The notes below the pieces were generated by a model. That model saw only the letters and a program-made list of their open reading frames with translations. It was not told where the DNA came from and did no database searches. Positions 1-5,845 of a stretch of 7,610 bases of DNA are shown in pieces; position 1 is the stretch's first letter; each line of letters opens with the position of its first letter. This DNA comes from Treponema sp. (lineage in GTDB: Bacteria; Spirochaetota; Spirochaetia; Treponematales; Breznakiellaceae). The position numbers and the translations under genes were made by a program. The DNA lies in NCBI GenBank assembly GCA_009784995.1, contig WQXE01000088.1, positions 1 through 7,610 of the forward strand. The letters are read 5' to 3'.

Positions 1-690
1 AATTTTTCTACAGCAGTATTTATTATGTTTAACGCTTTAATTATTTTCTTTCTTGTCGGGATTCGTTACCGTTACTTTCTCGCCGCAATTACAATGATAG
101 TTCCAATTTCCGCGCTTTTGGTGTTTACAAAAGAACACAGGGTAAGACGACTTGTAAGTTTTATAAAACCGGAATGGGATCCATTAGGAGCCGGTTTTCA
201 GGTTAACGCGAGCAAGGATACGATTATTTCAAGCGGATTTTGGGGAAAAGGTATTGGAGAAGGAACGCGAAAAATTTCCAGTGTTCCGGAAATTCATTCG
301 GATTTTATTTTTAGCGCTTATGTCGAAGAAACAGGTTTTATTGGCATTATTTTATTTTTTGCTTTGTTCGCGATTTTCGCGATTTTAGGATACAAAGCGG
401 CAATGAACAGTAAATCGGTATTTGGAAAACTTTTAGCCGCGGGATTAACTACAATAATTGTAACACAGGCGTTATTAAATATCGCTGTAGTTTCCGGAGC
501 TCTGCCGGCGACAGGAATTCCACTTCCTTTCTTTTCCGCGGGAGGTTCATCGCTTTTAACAACTCTTGTATGCGCGGGACTTATTATTAATGTCGCTAAA
601 AATGACAGAATTAAAAATGGCAGAAATGATCAAAAAAGTGATTTTGTAAATATTAATTATGATTATTCGGAGGAAAAAATTGAATACTGA
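1..690 (+). CDS. ftsW: FtsW, septal peptidoglycan glycosyltransferase (3' part; 5' end outside window)
   Basis: FtsW is a SEDS-family polytopic membrane enzyme that polymerises lipid II into glycan strands at the septum, working with a class B penicillin-binding protein. The frame is open from base 1, so the gene begins upstream; an ATG at 25 is an internal methionine, since the family-typical NFSTAVFI precedes it. Of the 229 visible residues, the first ~50 are hydrophobic helices. The extracellular loop follows, with GKGIGEG and PEIHSDFIF; its Asp (visible residue 101) matches the Asp thought to be essential in SEDS enzymes. Next come VEETGFIG, more hydrophobic helices, and the signature ALPATGIPLPFFSAGGSS near the end; the family usually has SYGGSS, so Ala replaces Tyr. 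A polar tail of ~30 residues follows. RodA is the alternative paralogue, but the adjacent ftsQ-ftsA-ftsZ favours FtsW. Confidence 0.93.
   Translation, partial: NFSTAVFIMFNALIIFFLVGIRYRYFLAAITMIVPISALLVFTKEHRVRRLVSFIKPEWDPLGAGFQVNASKDTIISSGFWGKGIGEGTRKISSVPEIHSDFIFSAYVEETGFIGIILFFALFAIFAILGYKAAMNSKSVFGKLLAAGLTTIIVTQALLNIAVVSGALPATGIPLPFFSAGGSSLLTTLVCAGLIINVAKNDRIKNGRNDQKSDFVNINYDYSEEKIEY
669..673 (+). promoter_or_regulatory. Ribosome-binding site that fixes the ftsQ TTG start
   Basis: GGAGG lies six bases before the TTG at 680 and inside the last codons of ftsW. An in-frame ATG at 659 lies upstream of this site and has no Shine-Dalgarno sequence of its own. This makes TTG 680 the better start. 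Confidence 0.75.
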
Positions 691-1504
691 TTATTATAAT
701 ACCTCTGATGAAACTGAAAAAAGAAAATCCGCTGGTAAAATAGAAAAGGGATTAAAGCGGCTTATTATTATCGCAGCTGTTATAATAACAGGGCATTTGA
801 TTTGGCTTTTTGGTGTAAGTCCTTTTATTCCGTTTACCACGATTGATGTACACGGTTTTCCTGATCTTCAACAAGCTAATATTCTCGCTATAGCCGGCAT
901 TAATGAAAATTCATCGTTTTTTTCTACAAACGCGAAAGCGATACAGGATAAACTTTCTTCTAACGTTCTTGTGGAATCCGCTGTTGTAATTAAACGTTTT
1001 CCTGACAGGCTTTCTATTTTCCTGAATCCGCGTGAAGCCGCGGCAGTCGCGTTGACAAATGTAAATTCAAGACAGGTTCCTGTTTACATAGACAGACATG
1101 GAGTATTTTTTAAAATCGGTGAATCCGGTACGTTTGATTTTCCTGATCTGCCAATTTTATCCGGAATTGATAACCCACAATTAAATATGCGTCTTCCCGC
1201 TTCGCTTGTAACTCTTGTAGAAAGTATCGCGAAAATATCATCGAGTTCACCGGAATTGTTATCCGCTATTTCTGAAATAAGAATCGAACGCAAAACATGG
1301 GATGGTTTTGATCTTGTTTTATTCCCTGTTCACAGTTCAATAAGAGTCAGGGTAGAAAATAATTTAACGGAACATACTCTTAGATATATGCTGCTCATGT
1401 TGAATGTATTTGAAAATGAACCAAAACCAATTGATTATCAAAAACCACATGAGATTGATTTTAGATCCGGTATGGGTTCGTATATTGTAAAGGAGCAGTT
1501 ATGA
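680..1504 (+). CDS. ftsQ: FtsQ (DivIB) cell-division protein
   Basis: FtsQ is a bitopic inner-membrane protein that links cytoplasmic and periplasmic parts of the divisome, normally through FtsB and FtsL. From the TTG at 680 the product is 274 residues, in the usual family range. It has a charged cytoplasmic tail (about 1-27), one transmembrane helix (about 28-46), then a POTRA domain (about 52-120) opening with FIPFTTIDVHG and containing RFPDRLSIFL and PREAAAVA. The FtsQ beta domain follows and ends in EIDFRSGMGSYIVKE, a typical FtsQ finish. The start is a TTG rather than ATG 659, because a clear GGAGG precedes TTG. The gene overlaps ftsW by 11 bases and shares ATGA with ftsA, so translation is probably coupled on both sides. 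Sequence is weakly conserved in this family, so the call rests on architecture plus position. Confidence 0.88.
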   Translation: MNTDYYNTSDETEKRKSAGKIEKGLKRLIIIAAVIITGHLIWLFGVSPFIPFTTIDVHGFPDLQQANILAIAGINENSSFFSTNAKAIQDKLSSNVLVESAVVIKRFPDRLSIFLNPREAAAVALTNVNSRQVPVYIDRHGVFFKIGESGTFDFPDLPILSGIDNPQLNMRLPASLVTLVESIAKISSSSPELLSAISEIRIERKTWDGFDLVLFPVHSSIRVRVENNLTEHTLRYMLLMLNVFENEPKPIDYQKPHEIDFRSGMGSYIVKEQL

Positions 1505-2781
1505 GTAATATAAATAATAATATTATTGTTTCGTTAGATATTGGATCAACATGGGTGCGGGTTGTTATCTGCGAACGTGACGAAGACGGAAGTTTAAAAG
1601 TTATCGGAGTTGGAAAACGTCCGTCTACCGGTTTAAGAAAAGGTGTTGTTGTTAATATCGAAGCCACTCTCCGCGCGATCGCGTCGGCGATAGAAGACGC
1701 GGAAATGATGAGCGGGCTTGAAGTGACCGATTGCTGGACAGGTATTGGCGGAAATCATATAAACGGAATTAATTCACGCGGAGTTGTAGGAGTAGCGGGA
1801 AAAAGAAAAGACGCGAGAGAAAGAGAAATAGATCAGGATGATATCGACCGTGTAATAGAAGCGGCAAAAGCTGTTGTAATACCGACTGACCGACAAATAC
1901 TAGAAGTTATTCCGCAAAGTTTTAAAGTTGATGATCAAAAAGGAATAAGAAACCCAATCGATATGATTGGTGTGCGTCTTGAATCTGATGTTCATATAAT
2001 TACTTGCGCGGTAACGGGAGCGCAAAATTTAATTAAGTGCGTTAATCGCGCCGGTTTTAGGGTAAACGAACTTATTTTACAAACGCTCGCGGCGGGAAAA
2101 GCTGTTCTTACACAAGAAGAAATTGATCTTGGCGTTTTATTACTCGAACTTGGCGGCGGAACAACAGACGTGCTTGTTTATGTAGACGGCACTCCATATT
2201 CTACATATACAATACCCGCAGGCGGAACACAGGTTACAGGCGATATATCAATAATTAAAAATATTTCTTTGGAAAACGCGGAGAAAATAAAAATTGACGC
2301 GGGGTGCTGCTGGGAAGATTTGTTAGACGACGATGATACCGTTATTGTACCGGGTGTAGGCGGAAGACCTCCTATGTCAATTCCAAGATCGCAGATATTA
2401 TCAATAATAAAACCCAGAATGGAAGAAATTTTTAAACTGGTAAAACAACAGTTGGATACATTAAATCTTCCGCGTCCATTGGGAGGCGGTGTTGTATTAA
2501 CAGGCGGAACCGCCGAGTTACCGGGTGTTGTTGAACTCGCGAATCATGTTTTAAAATTACCGGCTAGGATTGGAACTCCGATACCTACTCAGAATTTGGG
2601 TGGGCTTGTAGAAGAATACCGCACTCCTTCTTACGCTACGGTTATCGGCTTAATTCTTGAAGGAGACAGAAGGTCTAATATAGACGGTGATGAACATGGT
2701 TCTGATTCACGACAGGGTGATAAAAAGAATATAGCGCTTATCGATAAATTAAAATTATGGCTAAAGGAAGAATTTTTTTGA
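1501..2781 (+). CDS. ftsA: FtsA, actin-like membrane anchor for FtsZ
   Basis: FtsA is an actin-fold ATPase that tethers FtsZ filaments to the membrane and recruits later division proteins. It is 426 residues, normal length. Visible parts are phosphate-1 (VSLDIGSTWVRVV, about 9-21); the 1C domain with TGIGGNHINGINSRGVV and the following REIDQDDIDRVIEAA; the stretch EVIPQSFKVDD; phosphate-2 (LELGGGTTD, 215-223); the adenine loop VVLTGGTAELPG (331-342); and a C-terminal amphipathic helix ending KLKLWLKEEFF (410-426) that should insert in the membrane. Phosphate-2 normally begins DIGGGT; here Glu216 replaces the Asp, a conservative change. An acidic stretch with two adjacent cysteines (CCWEDLLDDDD) lies near 270-280. 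AAAGGAG at 1489-1495 precedes the ATG by five bases. The T7 run at the stop codon is described separately. Confidence 0.97.
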   Translation: MSNINNNIIVSLDIGSTWVRVVICERDEDGSLKVIGVGKRPSTGLRKGVVVNIEATLRAIASAIEDAEMMSGLEVTDCWTGIGGNHINGINSRGVVGVAGKRKDAREREIDQDDIDRVIEAAKAVVIPTDRQILEVIPQSFKVDDQKGIRNPIDMIGVRLESDVHIITCAVTGAQNLIKCVNRAGFRVNELILQTLAAGKAVLTQEEIDLGVLLLELGGGTTDVLVYVDGTPYSTYTIPAGGTQVTGDISIIKNISLENAEKIKIDAGCCWEDLLDDDDTVIVPGVGGRPPMSIPRSQILSIIKPRMEEIFKLVKQQLDTLNLPRPLGGGVVLTGGTAELPGVVELANHVLKLPARIGTPIPTQNLGGLVEEYRTPSYATVIGLILEGDRRSNIDGDEHGSDSRQGDKKNIALIDKLKLWLKEEFF

Positions 2782-2794
2782 TTGAATTTTTTTG
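2770..2794 (+). repeat. Two direct copies of GAATTTTTTTG spanning the ftsA stop
   Basis: The same 11 bases occur at 2770-2780 and 2784-2794, a 14-base period. The first copy encodes the last Glu-Phe-Phe of FtsA and overlaps its TGA; the second is non-coding and runs into the left arm of the hairpin. Seen directly. Function unknown; the T-tracts could be curved DNA, an AT-rich promoter-upstream element, or simply a local duplication. Confidence 0.8.
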
Positions 2795-2809
2795 TTCCAA
2801 CCACATAAA
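2782..2809 (+). promoter_or_regulatory. Weak candidate promoter for ftsZ
   Basis: TTGAAT (2782-2787) and CATAAA (2804-2809) are 16 bases apart and each matches four of six sigma-70 consensus positions. T-rich DNA lies just upstream. The predicted start would fall inside the hairpin. This is a pattern match only, and AT-rich DNA gives many of these, but the only sizeable gap in the operon is where an extra ftsZ promoter would be expected. Confidence 0.2.
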
Positions 2810-2831
2810 CAAGGTTTATGTGGTCGGACAA
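2792..2831 (+). other. Long imperfect hairpin in the ftsA-ftsZ gap
   Basis: The core stem is ACCACATAAAC (2800-2810) against GTTTATGTGGT (2814-2824), 11 perfect pairs around a three-base loop AAG. After an A/C mismatch it continues with TCC/GGA, and after a one-base bulge with TTG/CAA, giving about 17 pairs in all. It ends 16 bases before the G-run of the ftsZ ribosome-binding site. The T-runs lie 5' of the stem on this strand, not 3', so it does not look like an intrinsic terminator in either direction. Possible roles are protection or processing of the ftsZ mRNA 5' end, a protein-binding site, or one copy of a dispersed genomic repeat. Confidence 0.85.
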
Positions 2832-2847
2832 TTAAAGATATAAAATT

Positions 2848-2853
2848 GGGGGG
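2848..2853 (+). promoter_or_regulatory. G-run ribosome-binding site of ftsZ
   Basis: Six consecutive G bases followed by AA lie seven bases before ATG 2861. This would pair with the anti-Shine-Dalgarno through a G-U wobble in place of the usual central A. It supports ATG 2861 over the in-frame TTG at 2792, which sits in the hairpin and has no such site. Confidence 0.65.
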
Positions 2854-2860
2854 AATAGTA

Positions 2861-4174
2861 ATGAATGTTTTAGCGGTATGTGAACTTGCGGCAAACCAGA
2901 TAAAGGGGACGCAATCACCAGTAATTCAATTTAGACCACAGGAGACAAGATCTCCTGAAACCGCGTCTTTAAAGGTAGTTTCGGCTAACGACAGTAAAAC
3001 GCCAAATAATTATCATGATGTACCTGCGGTAATAAAAGTAATAGCCGCGGGCGGCGGCGGAGCGAACGCGTTAAACCGCATGATCGACGCGGGATTAACA
3101 GGAGTAAACTTTATCGCTGTTAATACTGATATTCAAGACCTTTATAATAAAAGTAAAGCTGACATTAAAATCCAGATTGGCACAAAAATAACAGGCGGAT
3201 GGGGAGCGGGTGGAAACCCTGAAATCGGTGAAAAAGCCGCGGTTGAAGATCAAGATTTAATCGCGGACGCGCTTGATGACGCTCACATGGTTTTTATTAC
3301 CGCCGGAATGGGCGGAGGAACCGGTACAGGTTCCGCTCCTGTTATCGCCAAAATAGCGAAAGACATGGGCGCTCTTACTGTAGCTGTAGTTACAACACCG
3401 TTTGAATTTGAAGCTGATTTTAGAATGAAACAAGCGGAAGAAGGAATCGCTAAACTTCGCGAAGTTGTAGATACATTAATTATTATCCCAAACCAGCATT
3501 TATTTAAAATTGTAGACAGTAAAACTACATTTGATAAAGCTTATCATTTGGCGGACGAAGTTTTATGCAGAGCTGTACAGGGGATCTCCGAACTTATAAC
3601 AAAAACCGGTTTTAAGAATACAGATTTTGCCGACGTTAGAACAACAATGAAAGATAAAGGTGACGCGTTAATGGGAATTGGTTTTGGAACAGGTGAAAAT
3701 CGCGCGACAGACGCTGTTAAAAACGCGATTGATAACCCGCTGTTAGAAGATACAAGCATTAACGGAGCTACCGGTGTATTAATTAATATCGCGGGACCTG
3801 AAGATATGACACTTGTAGAAATTCAAAGCATTATTAAAACAATTAAGGAAAAATGCGATTCCAAAGTTAATCTAATTCATGGTATCCGAAATGATCCTGA
3901 AATGGGTAACGGTATTCAGGTAACGGTTATCGCTACCGGTTTTAAACAAAACCAAATGAATGTAAAACAGACAAGAATCGAAAAGATCGAAAATTCCAAT
4001 GTTGTTGATTTAAACGAATATGGAATGATGCTGGACAGAAAAAAAGGACCGGATTATTTAAATTATCTGCCTCAGCGTGAGTATCATGATGATTTGGATG
4101 TTCCTTCTGTTATACGAAAACATCATTATCAATTGGAAGAAAGATCGGCTCTTGATTTGGTGGAGAAGTATTAA
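2861..4174 (+). CDS. ftsZ: FtsZ, tubulin-like division GTPase
   Basis: FtsZ assembles GTP-bound filaments that form the division ring. From ATG 2861 it is 437 residues; the frame extends upstream to a TTG at 2792, but that would encode the hairpin. The GTPase core begins about residue 56, after a ~55-residue N-terminal extension rich in polar residues. The core contains AAGGGGANA (62-70), NTDIQDL, WGAGGNPEIGEKAA, the tubulin signature GGGTGTG (151-157) and the T7 synergy loop with N253, D255 and D258, so GTP hydrolysis should be intact. VTVIATGF closes the core, then a short linker of about 40 residues leads to LDVPSVIRK (412-420), matching the conserved tail peptide that binds FtsA. Seventeen more residues follow it. 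Oddities are Ala replacing Gly in the first loop and Trp replacing the usual Leu before GAGG. It is separated from ftsA by the only real gap, and xerD follows at once. Confidence 0.98.
   Translation: MNVLAVCELAANQIKGTQSPVIQFRPQETRSPETASLKVVSANDSKTPNNYHDVPAVIKVIAAGGGGANALNRMIDAGLTGVNFIAVNTDIQDLYNKSKADIKIQIGTKITGGWGAGGNPEIGEKAAVEDQDLIADALDDAHMVFITAGMGGGTGTGSAPVIAKIAKDMGALTVAVVTTPFEFEADFRMKQAEEGIAKLREVVDTLIIIPNQHLFKIVDSKTTFDKAYHLADEVLCRAVQGISELITKTGFKNTDFADVRTTMKDKGDALMGIGFGTGENRATDAVKNAIDNPLLEDTSINGATGVLINIAGPEDMTLVEIQSIIKTIKEKCDSKVNLIHGIRNDPEMGNGIQVTVIATGFKQNQMNVKQTRIEKIENSNVVDLNEYGMMLDRKKGPDYLNYLPQREYHDDLDVPSVIRKHHYQLEERSALDLVEKY
4162..4168 (+). promoter_or_regulatory. Ribosome-binding site for the xerD TTG start
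   Basis: GGAGAAG lies within the last codons of ftsZ, with its GGAG core ten bases before the TTG at 4176. The spacing is slightly long. It supports a start just after the ftsZ stop rather than any of the upstream in-frame starts that would overlap ftsZ by up to 98 bases. Confidence 0.55.
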
Positions 4175-4175
4175 T

Positions 4176-5099
4176 TTGGAAAAGTCCGTTCTTTTAAAAA
4201 AATATTGTTCGCGGCTTGTCGCTATAGAGTGCCTTTCGGTATTAACAAAAGAATGTTACCGGCTGGAAATCGCGCGTTTTTTGGATTTTCTGGAAAGCGA
4301 AAAAATGGCGATTGAAAATACCGACGCTGATTTTTTATCCGCTTATTTAATTAATCGCCGTAATAACGATAATATTGATTCACGTACAACCGCGAAAGTT
4401 ATTTCCGCTCTAAGATCTTTTTTTAATTTCGCGATAGATGAACGGCTAGTTAACAGTAACCCCGCGGTTCTTTTGGAAAGTCCGAAGCAAAAATCCTTTT
4501 TGCCGGAAGTAATGGACAAAGATACAATCGAAGAATTTTTAAATTTGATTGATGTATCAAAACCGCAGGGTGAAAGGGATAAATGCCTTTTTGAGCTTAT
4601 TTATTCCTGCGGATTGCGTGTTTCAGAAGCGGTAGGTTTAAATATTAAGGATATCGACATCGAAACCAATGGCGGAATGGCGAAAGTAAGAGGAAAGGGA
4701 AACAAAGAACGTATTGTTATTTTTGGCAAAGAGGCGGCTAATCAATTGCGCCATTATTTAAGTTATGTCCGCCCGAAGCTTTCTGGCACTGTTAATAAAA
4801 GCCAGGCGCTGTATATTAGTAAGAGCGGAAAACGGTTTTCCAGAAAGGGAATTTGGAAAAACTTCGCGAAATGGGCAAATTTGGCGGGGACTTCATCGCG
4901 TTTGCATACATTAAGGCACAGTTTTGCCACATCATTACTGGCGGGAGGAGCGGATTTAAGAACTGTACAGGAGTTATTGGGGCACGCGGATCTTTCAACA
5001 ACACAAATTTATACTCACATGGAAAGATCTGTTCTTAAAGAAAATCATCGCCGTTTCCTTCCGAAGTTAAATACAAACAGGAATGTGAGTATAATATGA
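4176..5099 (+). CDS. xerD: XerD-type tyrosine recombinase
   Basis: Xer recombinases convert chromosome dimers to monomers at dif sites near the terminus, usually as a XerC/XerD pair activated by FtsK at the septum. From TTG 4176 the product is 307 residues, the normal Xer length. An N-terminal SAM-like core-binding domain (about 1-100) is followed by the catalytic domain with all six residues: R148 (CGLRVSEAVGL), K174 (RGKGNKER), H244 and R247 (HTLRHSFAT), H270 (LLGHADLSTTQ) and nucleophile Y279 (IYTHM). As I recall, E. coli XerD has R148, H244, R247, H270 and Y279, the same numbers. This supports both the TTG start and XerD over XerC, as does the GGADLRTVQELLGHADLSTTQIYTH block. The gene starts one base after ftsZ and overlaps the TPR gene by four bases. 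A phage or integron integrase is unlikely given length and context. Confidence 0.93.
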   Translation: MEKSVLLKKYCSRLVAIECLSVLTKECYRLEIARFLDFLESEKMAIENTDADFLSAYLINRRNNDNIDSRTTAKVISALRSFFNFAIDERLVNSNPAVLLESPKQKSFLPEVMDKDTIEEFLNLIDVSKPQGERDKCLFELIYSCGLRVSEAVGLNIKDIDIETNGGMAKVRGKGNKERIVIFGKEAANQLRHYLSYVRPKLSGTVNKSQALYISKSGKRFSRKGIWKNFAKWANLAGTSSRLHTLRHSFATSLLAGGADLRTVQELLGHADLSTTQIYTHMERSVLKENHRRFLPKLNTNRNVSII

Positions 5100-5845
5100 G
5101 AAAATTAAGGGATTTTATTATAGCTCTTATTATAATTGCCGCGCTTGGTACATTGATTTATTATATGTATCAAAGGACAAGCGCTAGAACAAGCAGAGAT
5201 CTAGCGAGACGCATAGCGGAGATAAGTCCCACAGGCGGACCTCCTGAATCAATCGAAGGATTAAGGCAGGCAATAGCTTTATACGAAGATCAAATCGAAA
5301 GAAATGTAAGGGAAGGAGCGCAAACGGGAGTTTACTGGAAGATACTCGCGATGAGGTTAATCGACAGAGATATGGACAATGACGCGCTGGAAGCTTTGGA
5401 AAGAGCGATTTATTATAATTCAGAAGATCCTGTTCTTTTTTATTTAACAGGAATTTCCGCGGCGAAAGTTGGAAAATCAAAAGTTGGATTTTCCGCCGCT
5501 TCGCAAAGAGAACAGGAACATTATTATAGACTCGCGGAAAACGCGTATAAAAGAGCGTTAGAACTTGATATTACATACATACGTCCTATGTACGGGCTCG
5601 CGATTCTTTATGCTTTTGAACTTGATCGTCCTTTAGACGCGATAGTTCAGCTTGAACGTTTATTATTGTTAACTCCTTCTGATACTAGCGCGATGTTTGT
5701 TCTCGCGAGAGCGTATTTTATGACAGAAAATTTTACCAGAGCAATAGAAATGTATGACAGAATTCTGGATCGCAGCAGGGATAAACAGATAAGAGAAGAA
5801 GCAATGTATTTAAAAGATATAGTACAAGGAATGTTATATGGATAA
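5096..5845 (+). CDS. Membrane-anchored TPR protein, function unknown
   Basis: I do not recognise a named family for this 249-residue protein. It has one N-terminal hydrophobic helix (about 7-25) with no lipobox or clear signal-peptidase site, so it is probably a membrane anchor. Helical repeats with TPR spacing follow at about 79-112, 113-163, 164-197 and 198-231. The second repeat is split by a ~18-residue insertion (124-141) containing KVGKSKVG. TPR domains bind other proteins. There are more arginines just after the anchor (R27, R31, R34, R38, R39) than before it, so the repeats may face the cytoplasm, though this is not decisive. The ATG overlaps the xerD stop as ATGA; the ribosome-binding site is weak (GTGAG), suggesting coupled translation. 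Position suggests, but does not prove, a link to division or DNA maintenance. Confidence 0.88.
   Translation: MRKLRDFIIALIIIAALGTLIYYMYQRTSARTSRDLARRIAEISPTGGPPESIEGLRQAIALYEDQIERNVREGAQTGVYWKILAMRLIDRDMDNDALEALERAIYYNSEDPVLFYLTGISAAKVGKSKVGFSAASQREQEHYYRLAENAYKRALELDITYIRPMYGLAILYAFELDRPLDAIVQLERLLLLTPSDTSAMFVLARAYFMTENFTRAIEMYDRILDRSRDKQIREEAMYLKDIVQGMLYG
5465..5494 (+). repeat. Short direct repeat with overlapping inverted repeat inside the TPR gene
   Basis: AAAGTTGGA occurs at 5465-5473 and 5480-5488, in frame and five codons apart, giving the peptide KVGKSKVG. Overlapping it, GGAAAATC (5471-5478) and GATTTTCC (5487-5494) form an eight-base perfect stem with an eight-base loop. It looks like a small in-frame duplication in a surface loop between TPR helices; the stem may be a by-product. 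Confidence 0.6.

Noticed and set aside
1084..1293. Minus-strand open frames at 1084-1293, 1461-1667, 2631-2831, 3544-3759, 4816-5004 and 5184-5480
   Set aside because: All lie mostly or wholly antisense to well-supported genes, are short, and show no recognisable protein motifs.
2792..2831. Hairpin as a rho-independent terminator
   Set aside because: No T-run follows the stem on the + strand, and on the - strand the stem would be followed by A-runs.
2792..2860. FtsZ extended upstream to an in-frame TTG at 2792
   Set aside because: This would translate the hairpin, there is no ribosome-binding site, and the peptide does not resemble FtsZ; ATG 2861 has a G-run site at proper spacing.
4077..4175. 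XerD extended upstream into ftsZ
   Set aside because: The added 33 residues are Trp/Ile-rich out-of-frame ftsZ sequence, and the catalytic residue numbering fits the TTG at 4176.
4853..5038. Plus-strand open frame inside xerD, and a similar one at 6118-6324 inside dprA
   Set aside because: They are alternative frames through strongly conserved catalytic regions, with no family motifs.
4176..5099. Phage or integron integrase
   Set aside because: Length, motif spacing and GGADLRTVQELLGHADLSTTQ match chromosomal XerD, and the gene lies inside the division operon without an attachment site.
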